DNA of 64,000 bases from Rhodovulum steppense (GTDB lineage: Bacteria > Pseudomonadota > Alphaproteobacteria > Rhodobacterales > Rhodobacteraceae). Within the stretch, counting starts at the first letter, position 1; each line of letters starts with the position of its first letter. The translations under genes were made by a program, and so were the position numbers. The stretch is taken from contig NZ_SLVM01000010.1 in the NCBI RefSeq assembly GCF_004339675.1, positions 58,720 through 122,719 on the forward strand, written 5' to 3'. The notes below the pieces were generated by a model. That model was not told the origin of the DNA, did not search any database, and saw nothing but the letters and a program-made list of their open reading frames with translations. Of the stretch, positions 11,074 to 21,446 are shown piece after piece.

Positions 11074-11901
11074 ATGTCCGCCGCCGATCCGATCCTGCAG
11101 AGCCACCTGCCGCATACGCCCTGGGCCGAGCCTGCCATGCGGCGCCTGCCGGGCATCCAGCCGCTGGAGATGGCGGACTGGCTGGTGATCGACGACGCCC
11201 ATGCCGGGCAGATGGCCGCGCGCGACCGGCTGATCGCGACACGGCCCGCCGAGGTTCATGCGCTGACCGAAGGCGCGCGGGCGGCGGCCGGGGAACTGCT
11301 CGACACGGTTCTGGCCCTGCTGGCCGGGCGCGGCGATTTCGCGGTCGCGCGCGACGCGGTGACCCGGCCCGATGGCGTCCGCGTGCCGCTCGACCGGGCG
11401 GCGCCGCTGCTGACGCTGGGCCGGTTGGTGCAGGAGGATTTCTGCCTCTTGCAGCCGGGGGAGGGGGGGCTGCCGGTGCTGAGCGGCGCGATCCTGTGCT
11501 TTCCGGCAAGCTGGATGCTGGCGGAAAAGCTCGGCCGCCCGCTGGGGCCGATCCATGCCCCGGTGCCGCAATATGATGCCGCCCTTGCCGCGCGGGTCGA
11601 GCGGCTGTTCGCCGGTCTGCGCCCGGGGCGTGCCCTGTGGCGGGCGAACGCGCATTACTATACCGACCCCGCGCTGTTCCAGCCGCGCCCCGAATCCGCG
11701 CCGCGCGCCAAGGTGAAGGGGCCCGCGCCCTTCCTGCGCAGCGAGCGGCAGGTGCTGGTCCGGCTGCCTGTGACAGGCGCCGTGGTCTTTTCGATCCATA
11801 CCTGGGTCGTCGCCTTCGACAGCCTGACGGACAGCCAGCGCGCCGCGCTGGACGCCCATCCGATCGGCTATGACCCGGCCCGCCCGACCCCGGGGGGCTA
11901 G
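11074..11901 (+). CDS. DUF3445 / heme-dependent oxidative N-demethylase-like protein
   Basis: This 275-residue protein belongs to DUF3445 by its conserved segments RPDGVRVPLDR, QEDFCLL, SGAILCFPASW, IHAPVP and SIHTWVV. Characterised members are heme-containing oxidative demethylases acting on dimethylamine-type substrates. The start at 11074 (MSAADPILQ) fits the family better than the upstream 11032 start. It is convergent with the phosphatidyltransferase gene: the two stop codons share the palindrome CTAG. Substrate here is unknown. Confidence 0.8.
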   Translation: MSAADPILQSHLPHTPWAEPAMRRLPGIQPLEMADWLVIDDAHAGQMAARDRLIATRPAEVHALTEGARAAAGELLDTVLALLAGRGDFAVARDAVTRPDGVRVPLDRAAPLLTLGRLVQEDFCLLQPGEGGLPVLSGAILCFPASWMLAEKLGRPLGPIHAPVPQYDAALAARVERLFAGLRPGRALWRANAHYYTDPALFQPRPESAPRAKVKGPAPFLRSERQVLVRLPVTGAVVFSIHTWVVAFDSLTDSQRAALDAHPIGYDPARPTPGG

Positions 11902-12512
11902 TCTTCCGGCGGAAAGACCCGCCGCGCCAGCAGCACCCGCGCCCCCGCGGTGACGAAGCACAGCGCGCCGAAGGCCCAGGCCAGCGGCGCGAACGAGCCC
12001 GGCCAGAGGCAGAGCGCGACGAAGAAGGCGATGGTTTCCGTCCCCTCCAGCAACCCGCCGGTGAAATAGAGCGATTTCACCCCCCGCGCGCGGGTTTCCA
12101 GCCCTCGTCGCTCGGCCAGGATGGCGAAGCCCAGAAAGCTGGCCCCGTTGACATAGAAGCTGAGCAGCAGGAACGCGCCTGCCGCCCCGTGCGCGGCCGG
12201 GTCCAGCAGCACGAAGCCCAGCGGCACCGCGCCGTAGAACAGGAAATCGCTGACGATATCGAGAAAGCCGCCGAAATCGGTCTTGCGGCTGGCGCGCGCC
12301 ACCGCGCCGTCCAGCCCGTCGGCCAGACGGCTGGCCAGCAGCGGGACCAGCGCCAGAAGCGTCAGCCCCAGCGCGATCAGCCCCGCCGCCGCCAGCCCCA
12401 GCGCCAGCCCGGCCAGCGTCACCGCATCCGCCGTGACCCCGCGCGCGGCCAGCGCCCGCCCCGCCCGGTCGAGCGGCGGGTCGATCCACCGGCGCATGAT
12501 CCCGTCGAGCAT
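11898..12512 (-). CDS. CDP-alcohol phosphatidyltransferase family protein
   Basis: This 204-residue multi-helix membrane protein carries the CDP-alcohol transferase motif: DGLDGAVAR, then GGFLDIVSD holding the last two metal-binding aspartates. The spacer between the halves is one residue shorter than the textbook motif. Such enzymes join a CDP-activated lipid to an alcohol (glycerol phosphate, inositol, choline and others) at the inner membrane. The substrate cannot be told. The start (MLDGIMRR) is favoured by a G-rich ribosome site; 12518 is an alternative. Confidence 0.83.
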   Translation of the reverse strand: MLDGIMRRWIDPPLDRAGRALAARGVTADAVTLAGLALGLAAAGLIALGLTLLALVPLLASRLADGLDGAVARASRKTDFGGFLDIVSDFLFYGAVPLGFVLLDPAAHGAAGAFLLLSFYVNGASFLGFAILAERRGLETRARGVKSLYFTGGLLEGTETIAFFVALCLWPGSFAPLAWAFGALCFVTAGARVLLARRVFPPED

Positions 12513-12690
12513 CGCCATCCCCCCTTTGCCCGCCAAGCTGTCGGCCGAACGCGCCGCCCGCGCAAGGGGGCTGGCGGCAATGTGAGGGGCTGGCGATACT
12601 TGACGCTTTCGGTAGGGTATATTAACAGCATCAGGATCAGCGTCCCACCCGTCGGCAGGCCACGCGCAACCAGCCAGAACGCGAGGGACC

Positions 12691-14658
12691 ATGCGCCGGA
12701 CCGCCATTTCGATTGCCGCCACCATTGCCGCCAGCGGGGCCGCGGCCCAGGACGTCACCTTTGTCCTCGATCCGATCTTTCTGGAAACGGCCTTCCGCGA
12801 CCAGCGTGCGTTGCTGGACACGCCGGTTTCCGCCTCGGTCCGGACCCGCGAGGAGCTTCAGAACCGGCAGGCCAGCGACATCCAGGGCCTGATCGGCGAC
12901 ATGCCCGGGGTCACGATCTATGGCGGGCCGCGCGCGATCTCGCAGGAGCCGAATATCCGTGGCTTCCGCGACCAGCAGATCGTGCTGCGCTTCGATGGCG
13001 GGCGGTTCAACTACAGCCAGGGCCATCGCGGCCGGTTCTTCATCGACCCCGACCTGTTGCGCCGGGTCGAGGTGGTGCGCGGCGGCGGCTCCACGCTTTA
13101 CGGTTCGGGCGCGCTGGGCGGGGTGATCGCGTTCGAGACGGTCGATGCCGCCGACCTGCTGGCGCCCGGCCAGACCATGGGCGCGCGGATCAAGCTGGGC
13201 TACGATTCGAATGGCGCGCAATGGTCCGGTTCGACCACGGTCTTTGCCGATTGGGGCGACTGGGACGCGCTGCTGTTCCTCGGCGGGCGCAATATCGGCG
13301 ACGACCTCGAGGACGGCTCGGGCGGCGCGATCCCGTTCTCGCAGATCGACCAGGCCAGCGGGATGCTGAAACTCGGCTATCAGCCGACCGAGGGCAACCG
13401 GCTGGAACTGAGCTATTCGATCTTCGAGGACGAGGGCCAGACCGCGGCGAATTCGAATGGCATCCCGAACGCATCGAATCCGCTGGTCGACCGCGAGGCG
13501 CGGACGCGGAACCTGCGGCTGAGCTGGGATTACGCGCCCGAGGGCTCGGACCTGGTGGATCTGTCGGTGCTGTTCCATGCCGACTGGCTGAAGATCACCG
13601 AAGACCGCGTGTCCGCACCGCGCCGCGACGAGACGCGCTATGACACGCTGGGGCTGGAGATCACCAACCGCTCGAAGCTGGACCTTGGCCTGCCGGTCGA
13701 TCTGGTCTATGGCCTGTCGGCGCTCCGCGATACCCAGGAAGGGCTGCGCGACGGCGCGCCCCGCCCCGCCTTCCCCGATGCCGAGGCGACAACCTTCGGC
13801 GCCTTCGCCGAGGCGACGGCCAGCCTGACGCCCGGTCTCGACCTGATCGCGGGGCTGCGCTTCGACCGTTACGAACGCAGGCCCGACGACGCCGGATTGC
13901 AGGATGTCAGCAACGAATTCTGGTCGCCGCGGATCGGGCTGAGCTACCGTCCCACCGCCGACTGGCAGATCTACGGCAATATCGCACGGGCTTATCGCGC
14001 GCCGTCGCTGACCGAGCTTTACAACAGCGGGATGCATTTCCCGGGCAATTTCTTCGTGCCGAACCCCGATCTCGACCCCGAGGATTCGACCCAGGTCGAG
14101 ATCGGTGCGCGGTTCGAGCGTGGCGGGCTGTGGCGCGAGGGCGACCGGCTTGCCTTCTCGGTCAGCGCCTATCACGCCGATGTCGACGATTACATCGAGC
14201 AGGTGGTCAACATTCCCGGCGGCACCACGAGTTTCGGCAATGTGGATGGCAAGCTCTGGGGCCTGGAGGCGGAACTGGATTACGATGCGCAGGACTGGTT
14301 CATCGGCGCGGGGCTCGGCATCGCGCGGGGCCAGCGCGAGGACGGCCAATGGCTGGGCTCGATCCCGCAGGATCGGCTGACCGCAAGTTTCGGGCTGCGC
14401 CCGGTGGCGGGGCTGGAACTGGGGGCGCGGGCCACCTTTGCCAAACGGCAGGACAGGGTGCCCGCGGCGGGCACGCCGGGCGCGGGTTACGAATTGCTCG
14501 ACCTCTACGCGACATGGGCACCGGGGGCGGGGCCGCTGGGCGACATGGTGCTGCGGGTCGGCGTCGACAACCTGTTCGACCGGGCCTACACGATCTATCC
14601 CAACGGGCTGGAACAGGTGGGCCGCAGCTTCAACATCTCGACCACCTTCACGTTCTGA
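12691..14658 (+). CDS. TonB-dependent heme/hemoglobin receptor
   Basis: This 655-residue outer-membrane receptor has a signal peptide ending near AAAQ (residue 20). The plug domain carries GVTIYGGPRAISQEPNIRGF and VEVVRGGGSTLYGSGALGGV. The 22-strand barrel ends in F (STTFTF), as BamA substrates do. The heme-receptor box is visible from about residue 435 (YRAPSLTELY followed by NPDLDPE, the FRAP/NPNL equivalent). It probably imports heme or hemoprotein iron. The 178-base upstream region is AT-rich but no Fur or Irr box can be named. Confidence 0.88.
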   Translation: MRRTAISIAATIAASGAAAQDVTFVLDPIFLETAFRDQRALLDTPVSASVRTREELQNRQASDIQGLIGDMPGVTIYGGPRAISQEPNIRGFRDQQIVLRFDGGRFNYSQGHRGRFFIDPDLLRRVEVVRGGGSTLYGSGALGGVIAFETVDAADLLAPGQTMGARIKLGYDSNGAQWSGSTTVFADWGDWDALLFLGGRNIGDDLEDGSGGAIPFSQIDQASGMLKLGYQPTEGNRLELSYSIFEDEGQTAANSNGIPNASNPLVDREARTRNLRLSWDYAPEGSDLVDLSVLFHADWLKITEDRVSAPRRDETRYDTLGLEITNRSKLDLGLPVDLVYGLSALRDTQEGLRDGAPRPAFPDAEATTFGAFAEATASLTPGLDLIAGLRFDRYERRPDDAGLQDVSNEFWSPRIGLSYRPTADWQIYGNIARAYRAPSLTELYNSGMHFPGNFFVPNPDLDPEDSTQVEIGARFERGGLWREGDRLAFSVSAYHADVDDYIEQVVNIPGGTTSFGNVDGKLWGLEAELDYDAQDWFIGAGLGIARGQREDGQWLGSIPQDRLTASFGLRPVAGLELGARATFAKRQDRVPAAGTPGAGYELLDLYATWAPGAGPLGDMVLRVGVDNLFDRAYTIYPNGLEQVGRSFNISTTFTF

Positions 14659-14794
14659 GATGATCGTCCTCCCGTCGCCGACACGCGCATCCTGACGTCG
14701 GCGGCGGGCAAAACCCTGCGAGTTTGCGGATCACCCGGGATCGGCAAGGGGCGGCATCAAGCGGTGCCGACCTCGTTTTCTGCATTCGGAAAGA

Positions 14795-14869
<75 letters not shown>

Positions 14870-14965
14870 CTATGTCCTTCCAGATAGCTACCCCGGGCGT
14901 TACCCCGGGTCAAGCGGGCTCTGGAAAAGCCCTTTAGTTTCAGCGCCGTCGCCCGGTAGAGCCGC

Positions 14966-15005
<40 letters not shown>

Positions 15006-15227
15006 CTACCGTTTCCAGATCTCTGCCCCGGGTGTTGCCCCGAAGCGGGTGGGCCCTGGAAATGCCCCTCGCTCCGGCCGCTCCCTTGGTCAGAACCCCT
15101 GATCGCCGCAGGTATGTTCCGCCGTCGAGCCCGTGCGGCCTTTGCGTCGGCGGCTGATTAGACGCATTCGCCCCGCGACGCAAGCGCTATCTGGACGCAT
15201 TTTCGCCCCTGCGCTAGAGAGGGCGGC

Positions 15228-15383
15228 ATGACTGGAAAAACCCCGAGACCCGGCCATGACAAGGCTGCCGCCGCGCGTGAGGAACGGCTGAAGCAGGCGC
15301 TCAGGGCGAACCTCGCCCGGCGCAAGGCGCAGGCCAAGGCGCGCGGGGCCGACAAGGCCGAAGGGCAGAAAGAGCAGGGCTGA
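15228..15383 (+). CDS. Small basic protein upstream of murA
   Basis: This 51-residue, lysine/arginine/alanine-rich protein ([24 protein letters not shown]) is predicted helical. Its TGA overlaps the murA ATG (TGATG), implying translational coupling. Short basic ORFs of this type occur before murA in related bacteria, but the function is unknown. It was called on coding pattern, the coupled junction and the GAGAGGGCGGC ribosome site. Confidence 0.65.
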   Translation: MTGKTPRPGHDKAAAAREERLKQALRANLARRKAQAKARGADKAEGQKEQG

Positions 15384-16651
15384 TGGACCAGATACTGATC
15401 CGGGGGGGCGGGCCGCTCCATGGCGAGATCGCGATCGCGGGGGCCAAGAATGCCTGCCTTGCGCTGATGCCCGCGACGCTGTTGACGGACGCGCCGCTGA
15501 CGCTGACCAACGCGCCGCGGCTGTCGGATATCCGCACCATGACGACGCTGTTGCAGTCGCTGGGCGCCGAGGTCTCGGCACTGCACCGGGGCAAGGTTCT
15601 GGCGCTGTCCTCGCATGATCTGACCGGCACGCGGGCGGATTACGACATCGTGCGCAAGATGCGCGCCTCGATCCTGGTGCTGGGGCCGCTGCTGGCGCGC
15701 TGCGGACATGCCGAGGTGTCGCTGCCCGGCGGCTGTGCCATCGGCGCGCGGCCGGTCGATCTGCATCTGAGGGCGTTCGAGGCGATGGGCGCCGAGCTTG
15801 ACCTGCGCGACGGCTATGTCCACGCGCGTGCGCCCGGCGGGCTGAAGGGCGCTGTGATCGCGTTCCCGCAAGTGTCGGTCGGGGCGACCGAGAACGCGCT
15901 GATGGCGGCCACGCTGGCCCGCGGCACCACCGAGATCCGCAATGCCGCGCGCGAGCCCGAGATCGTGGAACTGGCCCGCTGCCTGCGCGCGATGGGCGCG
16001 CGGATCGAGGGCGAGGGGACGGGCACGATCACCATCGAGGGGGTCGACAGCCTGGGCGGGGCCACGCATGCGGTCGTGCCCGACCGGATCGAACTGGGCA
16101 CCTACATGCTGGCGCCCGCGATCACCGGCGGCGAGGTCACCTGCCTGGGCGGGCGGCTGGATCTGGTGCGTGCCTTTGCCGACAAGCTGGAAGAAGCGGG
16201 GGTCACCTGCGAGGAAACCCCGGCCGGTATCCGCGTCAGCCGCCGCAATGGCGCCGTCAAGGCCGTCGATGTGCGCACCGAACCCTTCCCGGGCTTTCCG
16301 ACCGATCTTCAGGCGCAGATGATGGCGCTCTTGTGCACGGCGTCGGGCGAAAGCCGACTGGAGGAGACGATCTTCGAAAACCGCTTCATGCATGCGCCCG
16401 AACTGATCCGGATGGGCGCGCGGATCGAGGTGCATGGCGGCACCGCGACCGTCTGCGGGGTCGAGCGGCTGAAGGGGGCGCCGGTGATGGCGACCGATCT
16501 GCGCGCCTCGGTCTCGCTGATCCTCGCGGCGCTGGCGGCCGAGGGCGAAACGCTGGTCAGCCGGGTCTATCACCTGGATCGCGGCTACGAGAAGGTCGAG
16601 CAGAAGCTTGGCGCCTGCGGGGTGCATATCGAAAGGGTCAGCGGTCAATGA
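15383..16651 (+). CDS. murA: UDP-N-acetylglucosamine 1-carboxyvinyltransferase
   Basis: This 422-residue enzyme performs the first committed step of peptidoglycan synthesis, transferring enolpyruvate from PEP to UDP-GlcNAc. The active-site cysteine that fosfomycin alkylates is present (C118 in [15 protein letters not shown]). The N-terminal [13 protein letters not shown] and C-terminal [13 protein letters not shown] complete the two-domain inside-out barrel. It overlaps its neighbours on both sides (TGATG upstream, ATGA downstream), heading a long housekeeping operon. Confidence 0.97.
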   Translation: MDQILIRGGGPLHGEIAIAGAKNACLALMPATLLTDAPLTLTNAPRLSDIRTMTTLLQSLGAEVSALHRGKVLALSSHDLTGTRADYDIVRKMRASILVLGPLLARCGHAEVSLPGGCAIGARPVDLHLRAFEAMGAELDLRDGYVHARAPGGLKGAVIAFPQVSVGATENALMAATLARGTTEIRNAAREPEIVELARCLRAMGARIEGEGTGTITIEGVDSLGGATHAVVPDRIELGTYMLAPAITGGEVTCLGGRLDLVRAFADKLEEAGVTCEETPAGIRVSRRNGAVKAVDVRTEPFPGFPTDLQAQMMALLCTASGESRLEETIFENRFMHAPELIRMGARIEVHGGTATVCGVERLKGAPVMATDLRASVSLILAALAAEGETLVSRVYHLDRGYEKVEQKLGACGVHIERVSGQ

Positions 16652-17133
16652 CCGGGCCGGGCGACGACGCGCGCTTTGCCGACGGGACGGAACGGCCGCT
16701 GCGCCTTCTGGCCCTTGCACCCGAGGATCTGCAGGTGATCTCGGCACTGGTGCAGGATGCGGTGCTGCCCGCGACCGAAATGCGCTGGGACCGGCGCGGG
16801 CGGCGGCTGGCGATGCTGCTGAACCGCTTTCGCTGGGAGAACCGCGAGGCCGCCGAACGCCGCGGCCGCCCCTATGAACGGGTGCAATCGGTGCTGAGCA
16901 TCGAGGATGTGCGCAGCGTGGCCAGCCAGGGCGTCGAGCGGACCGATCCCGATCTCGTGCTGTCGTTTCTGTCGATCGGCTTCGAGCCGGGCGAGGACGG
17001 CGCAGGCCGGGTGTTGCTGACGCTGGCGGGTGACGGCGCCGTCGCGGTCGAGGTCGAGTGCCTGGAGGTGTCGCTCTACGATGTCACCCGCCCCTACGAG
17101 GCGCCCTCGGGGAAGGCGCCCGACCATCCCTGA
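16648..17133 (+). CDS. DUF2948 family protein
   Basis: This 161-residue protein has the DUF2948 features [36 protein letters not shown] and [11 protein letters not shown] (each a separate block). The genes murA, DUF2948 and hisD lie in this order in many Rhodobacterales. It overlaps the murA stop by ATGA. No enzymatic motif is evident and the function is unknown. Confidence 0.85.
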   Translation: MTGPGDDARFADGTERPLRLLALAPEDLQVISALVQDAVLPATEMRWDRRGRRLAMLLNRFRWENREAAERRGRPYERVQSVLSIEDVRSVASQGVERTDPDLVLSFLSIGFEPGEDGAGRVLLTLAGDGAVAVEVECLEVSLYDVTRPYEAPSGKAPDHP

Positions 17134-17250
17134 CTCCCTGCACCGGCCTGTCCGCCGTTGTCGCCGGGCGATGCACGCATCCCCTTTGGGGTGTTCCCCC
17201 GGCGAAGGATTGCCGCTACACACGGGCGCGTGAGGCTCATGGGGGACGAC

Positions 17251-18561
17251 ATGCCGGTTTTCCTGGACAGTACGGCGGCGACGTTCGAGGCAGAGTTCGC
17301 GGCACTTCTGACCGCCAAGCGCGAGGACAGCCCCGATGTGGATGCCGTCGTGTCCGAGATCATTGCCGATGTGCGCGCGTTGGGCGATGCCGCGGTGATC
17401 GAACTGACCGCGCGCTTCGACCGGCTGGCGCTCAGCCCCGAGACGCTGGCCTTTTCCCCCGAAGAGATCGAGCGCGAATGTACGAAGGTGCCCGCCGCCG
17501 AGCGTGACGCGCTGGAACGCGCGGCCGAGCGCATCCGCGCCTATCACGTCCGCCAGATGCCGCAGGATGTGCACTGGACCGATCCCGAAGGCGCGATGCT
17601 GGGCTGGCGCTGGACTCCGGTCTCGGCCGCGGGGCTTTATGTGCCGGGGGGGCTGGCCTCCTATCCCTCGTCGGTCCTGATGAACGCCATCCCCGCCCAT
17701 GTAGCGGGGGTCGAGCGGCTGGTGATCTGCGCGCCGACACCGGATGGCAAGGTCAACCCGCTGGTGCTGCTGGCCGCGCGGCTGTCGGGCGTTGACACAA
17801 TCTATCGCATCGGGGGCGCGCAGGCGATTGCGGCGATGGCCTATGGCACGCAGACGATCCGGCCCGTCGACAAGATCACCGGCCCGGGCAACGCCTATGT
17901 GGCGGCGGCCAAGCGACGGGTGTTCGGCAAGGTCGGCATCGACATGATCGCGGGACCCTCCGAGATTCTGGTGATCGCCGATGCCGAAAATGATCCCGAC
18001 TGGATCGCGCTTGATCTGCTGTCGCAGGCCGAACATGACGAAAGCGCCCAGTCGATCCTGGTCACCGACGATGCGGCGTTCGGCCGGGCGGTCGCCGCGG
18101 CGGTGGACAAGCGGCTGGAAACGCTGGAACGTCGCGCCATCGCCGGGGCAAGCTGGCGCGATTTCGGTGCGATCATCACCGTGCGCGACCTGGACGAAGC
18201 GGCCGAGCTGTCCAATCGCGTCGCGCCCGAGCATCTGGAACTCTGCGTGGCCGACGCCGATGCGCTGGCGGCGAAGATCACACATGCCGGTGCAATCTTC
18301 CTCGGCGCCTGGACGCCAGAGGCGATCGGCGATTATGTCGGCGGCCCGAACCACGTCCTGCCCACCGCGCGTTCGGCCCGTTTCTCGTCCGGGCTGTCGG
18401 TTCTGGATTTCATGAAACGAACAACGATCGCCCGCATGACGCCCGCCGCCCTCAAGGCGATTGGCGCTGCCGCCGAGACGCTTGCCATTTCGGAAAGCCT
18501 TGAGGCGCATGGGCTTTCCGTCCGCGCGCGGCTTGACCGCCTGAACGGGGACCAGCCATGA
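17251..18561 (+). CDS. hisD: Histidinol dehydrogenase
   Basis: This 436-residue enzyme oxidises L-histidinol to L-histidine in two NAD+-dependent steps. Signature stretches are present: VPGGLASYPSSVLMN, GGAQAIAAMAYG, ITGPGNAYVAAAK, GPSEILVIAD and the zinc-ligand region LDLLSQAEHDESAQ. The start at 17251 (MPVFLDS) was chosen for the preceding GGGGGAC site; an in-frame 31-residue upstream extension is unlikely. UPF0262 follows with ATGA overlap. Confidence 0.97.
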   Translation: MPVFLDSTAATFEAEFAALLTAKREDSPDVDAVVSEIIADVRALGDAAVIELTARFDRLALSPETLAFSPEEIERECTKVPAAERDALERAAERIRAYHVRQMPQDVHWTDPEGAMLGWRWTPVSAAGLYVPGGLASYPSSVLMNAIPAHVAGVERLVICAPTPDGKVNPLVLLAARLSGVDTIYRIGGAQAIAAMAYGTQTIRPVDKITGPGNAYVAAAKRRVFGKVGIDMIAGPSEILVIADAENDPDWIALDLLSQAEHDESAQSILVTDDAAFGRAVAAAVDKRLETLERRAIAGASWRDFGAIITVRDLDEAAELSNRVAPEHLELCVADADALAAKITHAGAIFLGAWTPEAIGDYVGGPNHVLPTARSARFSSGLSVLDFMKRTTIARMTPAALKAIGAAAETLAISESLEAHGLSVRARLDRLNGDQP

Positions 18562-19043
18562 CCCTCGCCCGTCTGATCCATGTGGAACTGGACGATTCGA
18601 ACCTGCCGCCGCCGACGCCGGAAATCGAGCAGGAACGCAAGGTCGCGCTGTTCGACCTGATGGAGGACAATTCCTTCGCGCTGCCCGGGCGCGACGACCG
18701 GCCTGCGCCGGACGGTCCCTACCGGCTGGTGCTGTCGATCCGGGAAAAGCGGCTGGTCTTCGATGTGCGCACCGAAACCGGCGATCCCGCGGCCGAGTTC
18801 CACCTGTCGCTTTCGCCCTTCCGACAGGCGGTCAAGGATTACTGGCAGATCTGCGAAAGCTATTTCGACGCCGTCAAGCGCCTGCCGCCCAGCCAGATCG
18901 AGGCCATCGACATGGCCCGGCGCGGCATCCACAACGAGGGTGCGCGCATCCTTCAGGAGCGTCTCGACGGCAAGGCCGAGCTGGACATCGATACCGCCCG
19001 GCGGCTGTTCACCCTGGTCTGCGTCCTGCATTTCGGGGGCTGA
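18558..19043 (+). CDS. UPF0262 family protein
   Basis: This 161-residue protein matches UPF0262 (LIHVELDD near the start, FHLSLSPFRQAVKDYWQICESYF split over the middle, AIDMARRGIHNEGARIL near the end). It sits between hisD and the phosphatase gene in the standard alphaproteobacterial order, overlapping hisD by four bases. Function unknown. Confidence 0.88.
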   Translation: MTLARLIHVELDDSNLPPPTPEIEQERKVALFDLMEDNSFALPGRDDRPAPDGPYRLVLSIREKRLVFDVRTETGDPAAEFHLSLSPFRQAVKDYWQICESYFDAVKRLPPSQIEAIDMARRGIHNEGARILQERLDGKAELDIDTARRLFTLVCVLHFGG

Positions 19044-19044
19044 C

Positions 19045-19512
19045 TTGAGCGGGCCGCTTCCCTCGTCGGTCCTGTTCTGCTGCGATCACAACTCGGTCCG
19101 TTCACCGATGGCCGAGGGGATCACGAAGAAGTTCTATGGAAGCGACACCTACGTCCAGTCCGTGGGCGTGCGCAACGACCGCGAGGTGGACGGCTTTTCC
19201 GTGGCCGTCTGCGACGAGATCGGGGTCGAGATCGACCGCCACCAGACCCGCTCCTTCGACGAGATGGAGGAATGGGGGGACGATCTGTCGGGCTTCGACC
19301 TCATCATCGCGATGAGTCCTGCCAGCCTGCGGCGCGCGCAGGAACTGACGCGCTATTATCATCTTGACGTCGAATACTGGCCGGTACTGGACCCGACCGG
19401 CCTGGGCGAGACACGCGAGGCGAAACTTGCCGCCTATCGCCAGACACGGGACCAGATCGTCGAGCGGCTGATCGGCCGCTTCGGCCCGCCTATGCAAGGG
19501 AGAGAACCATGA
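19045..19512 (+). CDS. Low molecular weight protein-tyrosine-phosphatase-like protein
   Basis: This 155-residue protein has the P-loop C-x5-R signature near its N-terminus (C13 to R19 in CDHNSVRSP) and a C-terminal aspartate in VLDPTG that fits the general acid. It may dephosphorylate tyrosine or act as an arsenate reductase-like enzyme. The most likely start is TTG at 19045, one base after the UPF0262 stop. It overlaps the downstream SnoaL-like gene (ATGA). Confidence 0.82.
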   Translation: MSGPLPSSVLFCCDHNSVRSPMAEGITKKFYGSDTYVQSVGVRNDREVDGFSVAVCDEIGVEIDRHQTRSFDEMEEWGDDLSGFDLIIAMSPASLRRAQELTRYYHLDVEYWPVLDPTGLGETREAKLAAYRQTRDQIVERLIGRFGPPMQGREP

Positions 19513-19904
19513 GCCGGGACGTGATCGAACGCTATTTCGCCGCCTTCAACGCGGGCGATACCCAGGGAATGCTGGCCGAACTGGCCGAGGATGTCGAACA
19601 TCATGTCAACGAGGGCGTGATCCGCCGCGGCAAGCCCGCCTTTGCCGAGTTCTGCGCCCATATGTCCCGCTGCTACCGCGAGACCCTGACCGACATGGTG
19701 ACCTTCGCGACCGAGGACGGCACGCGGGCAGCTGCCGAATATGTCGTGAACGGCACCTATCTGGAGACGGATTCGGGCCTGCCCGAAGCGCGTGGCCAGA
19801 CCTATGTGCTGCCCGCCGGGTCGTTCTTCACGCTGAAGGATGGCAAGATCGCCCGCGTGACCACCTATTACAACCTTGCCGACTGGCTGAGGCAGGTGAA
19901 ATGA
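19509..19904 (+). CDS. SnoaL/ketosteroid isomerase-related NTF2-like protein
   Basis: This 131-residue alpha+beta barrel protein has the SnoaL-type opening VIERYFAAFNAGDTQGMLAELAED (divided by the first helix) and closing DGKIARVTTYYNLADWLRQV. It belongs to the ketosteroid isomerase-related family. No substrate is known. It is coupled by overlaps to both neighbours, so it is co-expressed with the phosphatase and the GNAT gene. Confidence 0.8.
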   Translation: MSRDVIERYFAAFNAGDTQGMLAELAEDVEHHVNEGVIRRGKPAFAEFCAHMSRCYRETLTDMVTFATEDGTRAAAEYVVNGTYLETDSGLPEARGQTYVLPAGSFFTLKDGKIARVTTYYNLADWLRQVK

Positions 19905-20488
19905 GCCTGGACTTCCGGGTGCTGACGGGGCCGGAGGTCGAGGCCGCCCTCGACGATCTGGCCGCGTTGCGCATCCGGGTGTTTCGCGACTGGCCCTATC
20001 TCTACGATGGCGATCCGGCCTATGAGCGGCGCTATCTGGCCAGCTATCGCGACAATCCGCGCGCGATCCTCGTTGTGGCCTTCGATGGCGGCCGGATCGT
20101 CGGCGCCTCGACCGGCACGCCGCTGGAGGATCATGCCGACGATTTCGCCGCCGCCTTTGCGGGCACGGGCTACGATCTGGCCGAGATCTTCTATTGTGCC
20201 GAAAGCGTGCTCTTGCCCGAGTATCGCGGGCAGGGGGCGGGGCATGCCTTTTTCGCTGCGCGCGAGGATCACGGTCGCCGCCTGGGCCGACGCTTCTGCA
20301 CCTTTTGCAGCGTGCTGCGCCCGGCCGATCACCCGCTGAAGTCCGCCGCCTATAGCCCGCTCGATGCCTTCTGGACGAAGCGCGGCTATGAGCGGCTCGA
20401 TGCCGTGGTCGCGCAGTTCGAGTGGAAGGATATCGACCAGCCCGGCGCCACAAGCCACGACCTGCAATTCTGGATCAAGCCGTTATGA
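19901..20488 (+). CDS. GNAT family N-acetyltransferase
   Basis: This 195-residue protein has the acetyl-CoA binding motif LLPEYRGQGAGHAFFAARE (R/Q-x-x-G-x-G/A) and a preceding beta strand LVVAFDGGRIVGAST. GNAT proteins transfer acetyl groups to amines; the target here is unknown. It overlaps its neighbours on both sides and is paired with the downstream nitrilase-type amidohydrolase, a pairing common in this clade. Confidence 0.85.
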   Translation: MSLDFRVLTGPEVEAALDDLAALRIRVFRDWPYLYDGDPAYERRYLASYRDNPRAILVVAFDGGRIVGASTGTPLEDHADDFAAAFAGTGYDLAEIFYCAESVLLPEYRGQGAGHAFFAAREDHGRRLGRRFCTFCSVLRPADHPLKSAAYSPLDAFWTKRGYERLDAVVAQFEWKDIDQPGATSHDLQFWIKPL

Positions 20489-21378
20489 GGATCGCCGCCG
20501 CCGCCTGGCCACTCGACTGGCACGAAAGCTGGGCCAGCTACGAGGACAAGCTGTCCCATTGGGTGGACGAGGCCGCGGGGCAGGGGGCGGAACTGCTGGT
20601 CTTCCCCGAATATGGCGCGATGGAACTGGCCTCGCTTGCCGGGGCGGAGGCGGCCGGGGATCTGGAACGCTCGTTGCGCGCCGTCGCGGATCGGGTCGAG
20701 GCTGCGGATGCGCTGCATGCAAGGCTGGCGATCTCGCATGGCGTGCATATCCTGGCTGCAAGCGCGCCGGTCTGGCGCGGCGCGCGCCCGGTGAACCGCG
20801 CGCGGTTCTTTGGTCCGCAGGGGCAGGTCGGCCATCAGGACAAGCAGATCATGACCCGCTTCGAACGCGAGACCTGGGATGTCCACCCCGGCGGACCGCT
20901 GACGCTGTTCGAGACCCGGCTGGGAAAGATCGGCGTGCTGATCTGCTATGATTCCGAATTCCCGCTCTTGGCGCGCGCCCTTGTCGCGGCGGAGGCCGAG
21001 ATCCTGCTGGTGCCGTCCTGCACCGATGCGCTGGCGGGGTATTGGCGGGTGCGCGTGGGCGCCATGGCGCGCGCCCTCGAAGGGCAGTGCGTCGTCGTGC
21101 AGGCCCCCACCGTGGGCCCCGCCGCCTGGTGCCCGGCCGTCGACGAAAATGTCGGCGCAGCCGCGATTTACGGCCCGCCCGACCTGGGCTTTCCGCCGAC
21201 CGGCGTGTTGGCCGAGGGGGCCCTGAACGCCCCTGGTTGGGTCTATGGCGAAGCTGACCGCGATGCCATCGCCCGGGTCCGCGCCGAAGGGGCGGTGCTG
21301 AATGCCGCGCATTGGCCCGAGCAGGACGCGCGCACGGCGCCTGTCGTTTCCGCGCCGTTCGATGCATTTACGACTTGA
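20485..21378 (+). CDS. Carbon-nitrogen hydrolase (nitrilase superfamily)
   Basis: This 297-residue protein shows the nitrilase catalytic triad: E42 (FPEYGAME), K120 (HQDKQIM) and C154 (LICYDSEFP). Such enzymes hydrolyse amides, nitriles or carbamoyl groups. The substrate is not predictable from the sequence. The gene starts inside the GNAT stop (ATGA) and is followed by infA after 68 bases. Confidence 0.9.
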   Translation: MRIAAAAWPLDWHESWASYEDKLSHWVDEAAGQGAELLVFPEYGAMELASLAGAEAAGDLERSLRAVADRVEAADALHARLAISHGVHILAASAPVWRGARPVNRARFFGPQGQVGHQDKQIMTRFERETWDVHPGGPLTLFETRLGKIGVLICYDSEFPLLARALVAAEAEILLVPSCTDALAGYWRVRVGAMARALEGQCVVVQAPTVGPAAWCPAVDENVGAAAIYGPPDLGFPPTGVLAEGALNAPGWVYGEADRDAIARVRAEGAVLNAAHWPEQDARTAPVVSAPFDAFTT

Positions 21379-21446
21379 AATATGAACGGATCGGGCGCAT
21401 CTACTTGGCGCCCGCGAAAAGCCGGGTAACCTTCGATGGAGTGTTC

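Noticed and set aside
12600..12625. TTGACG followed by TATATT upstream of the TonB receptor
   Set aside because: The spacing (about 12 bases) is too short for a standard sigma-70 promoter.
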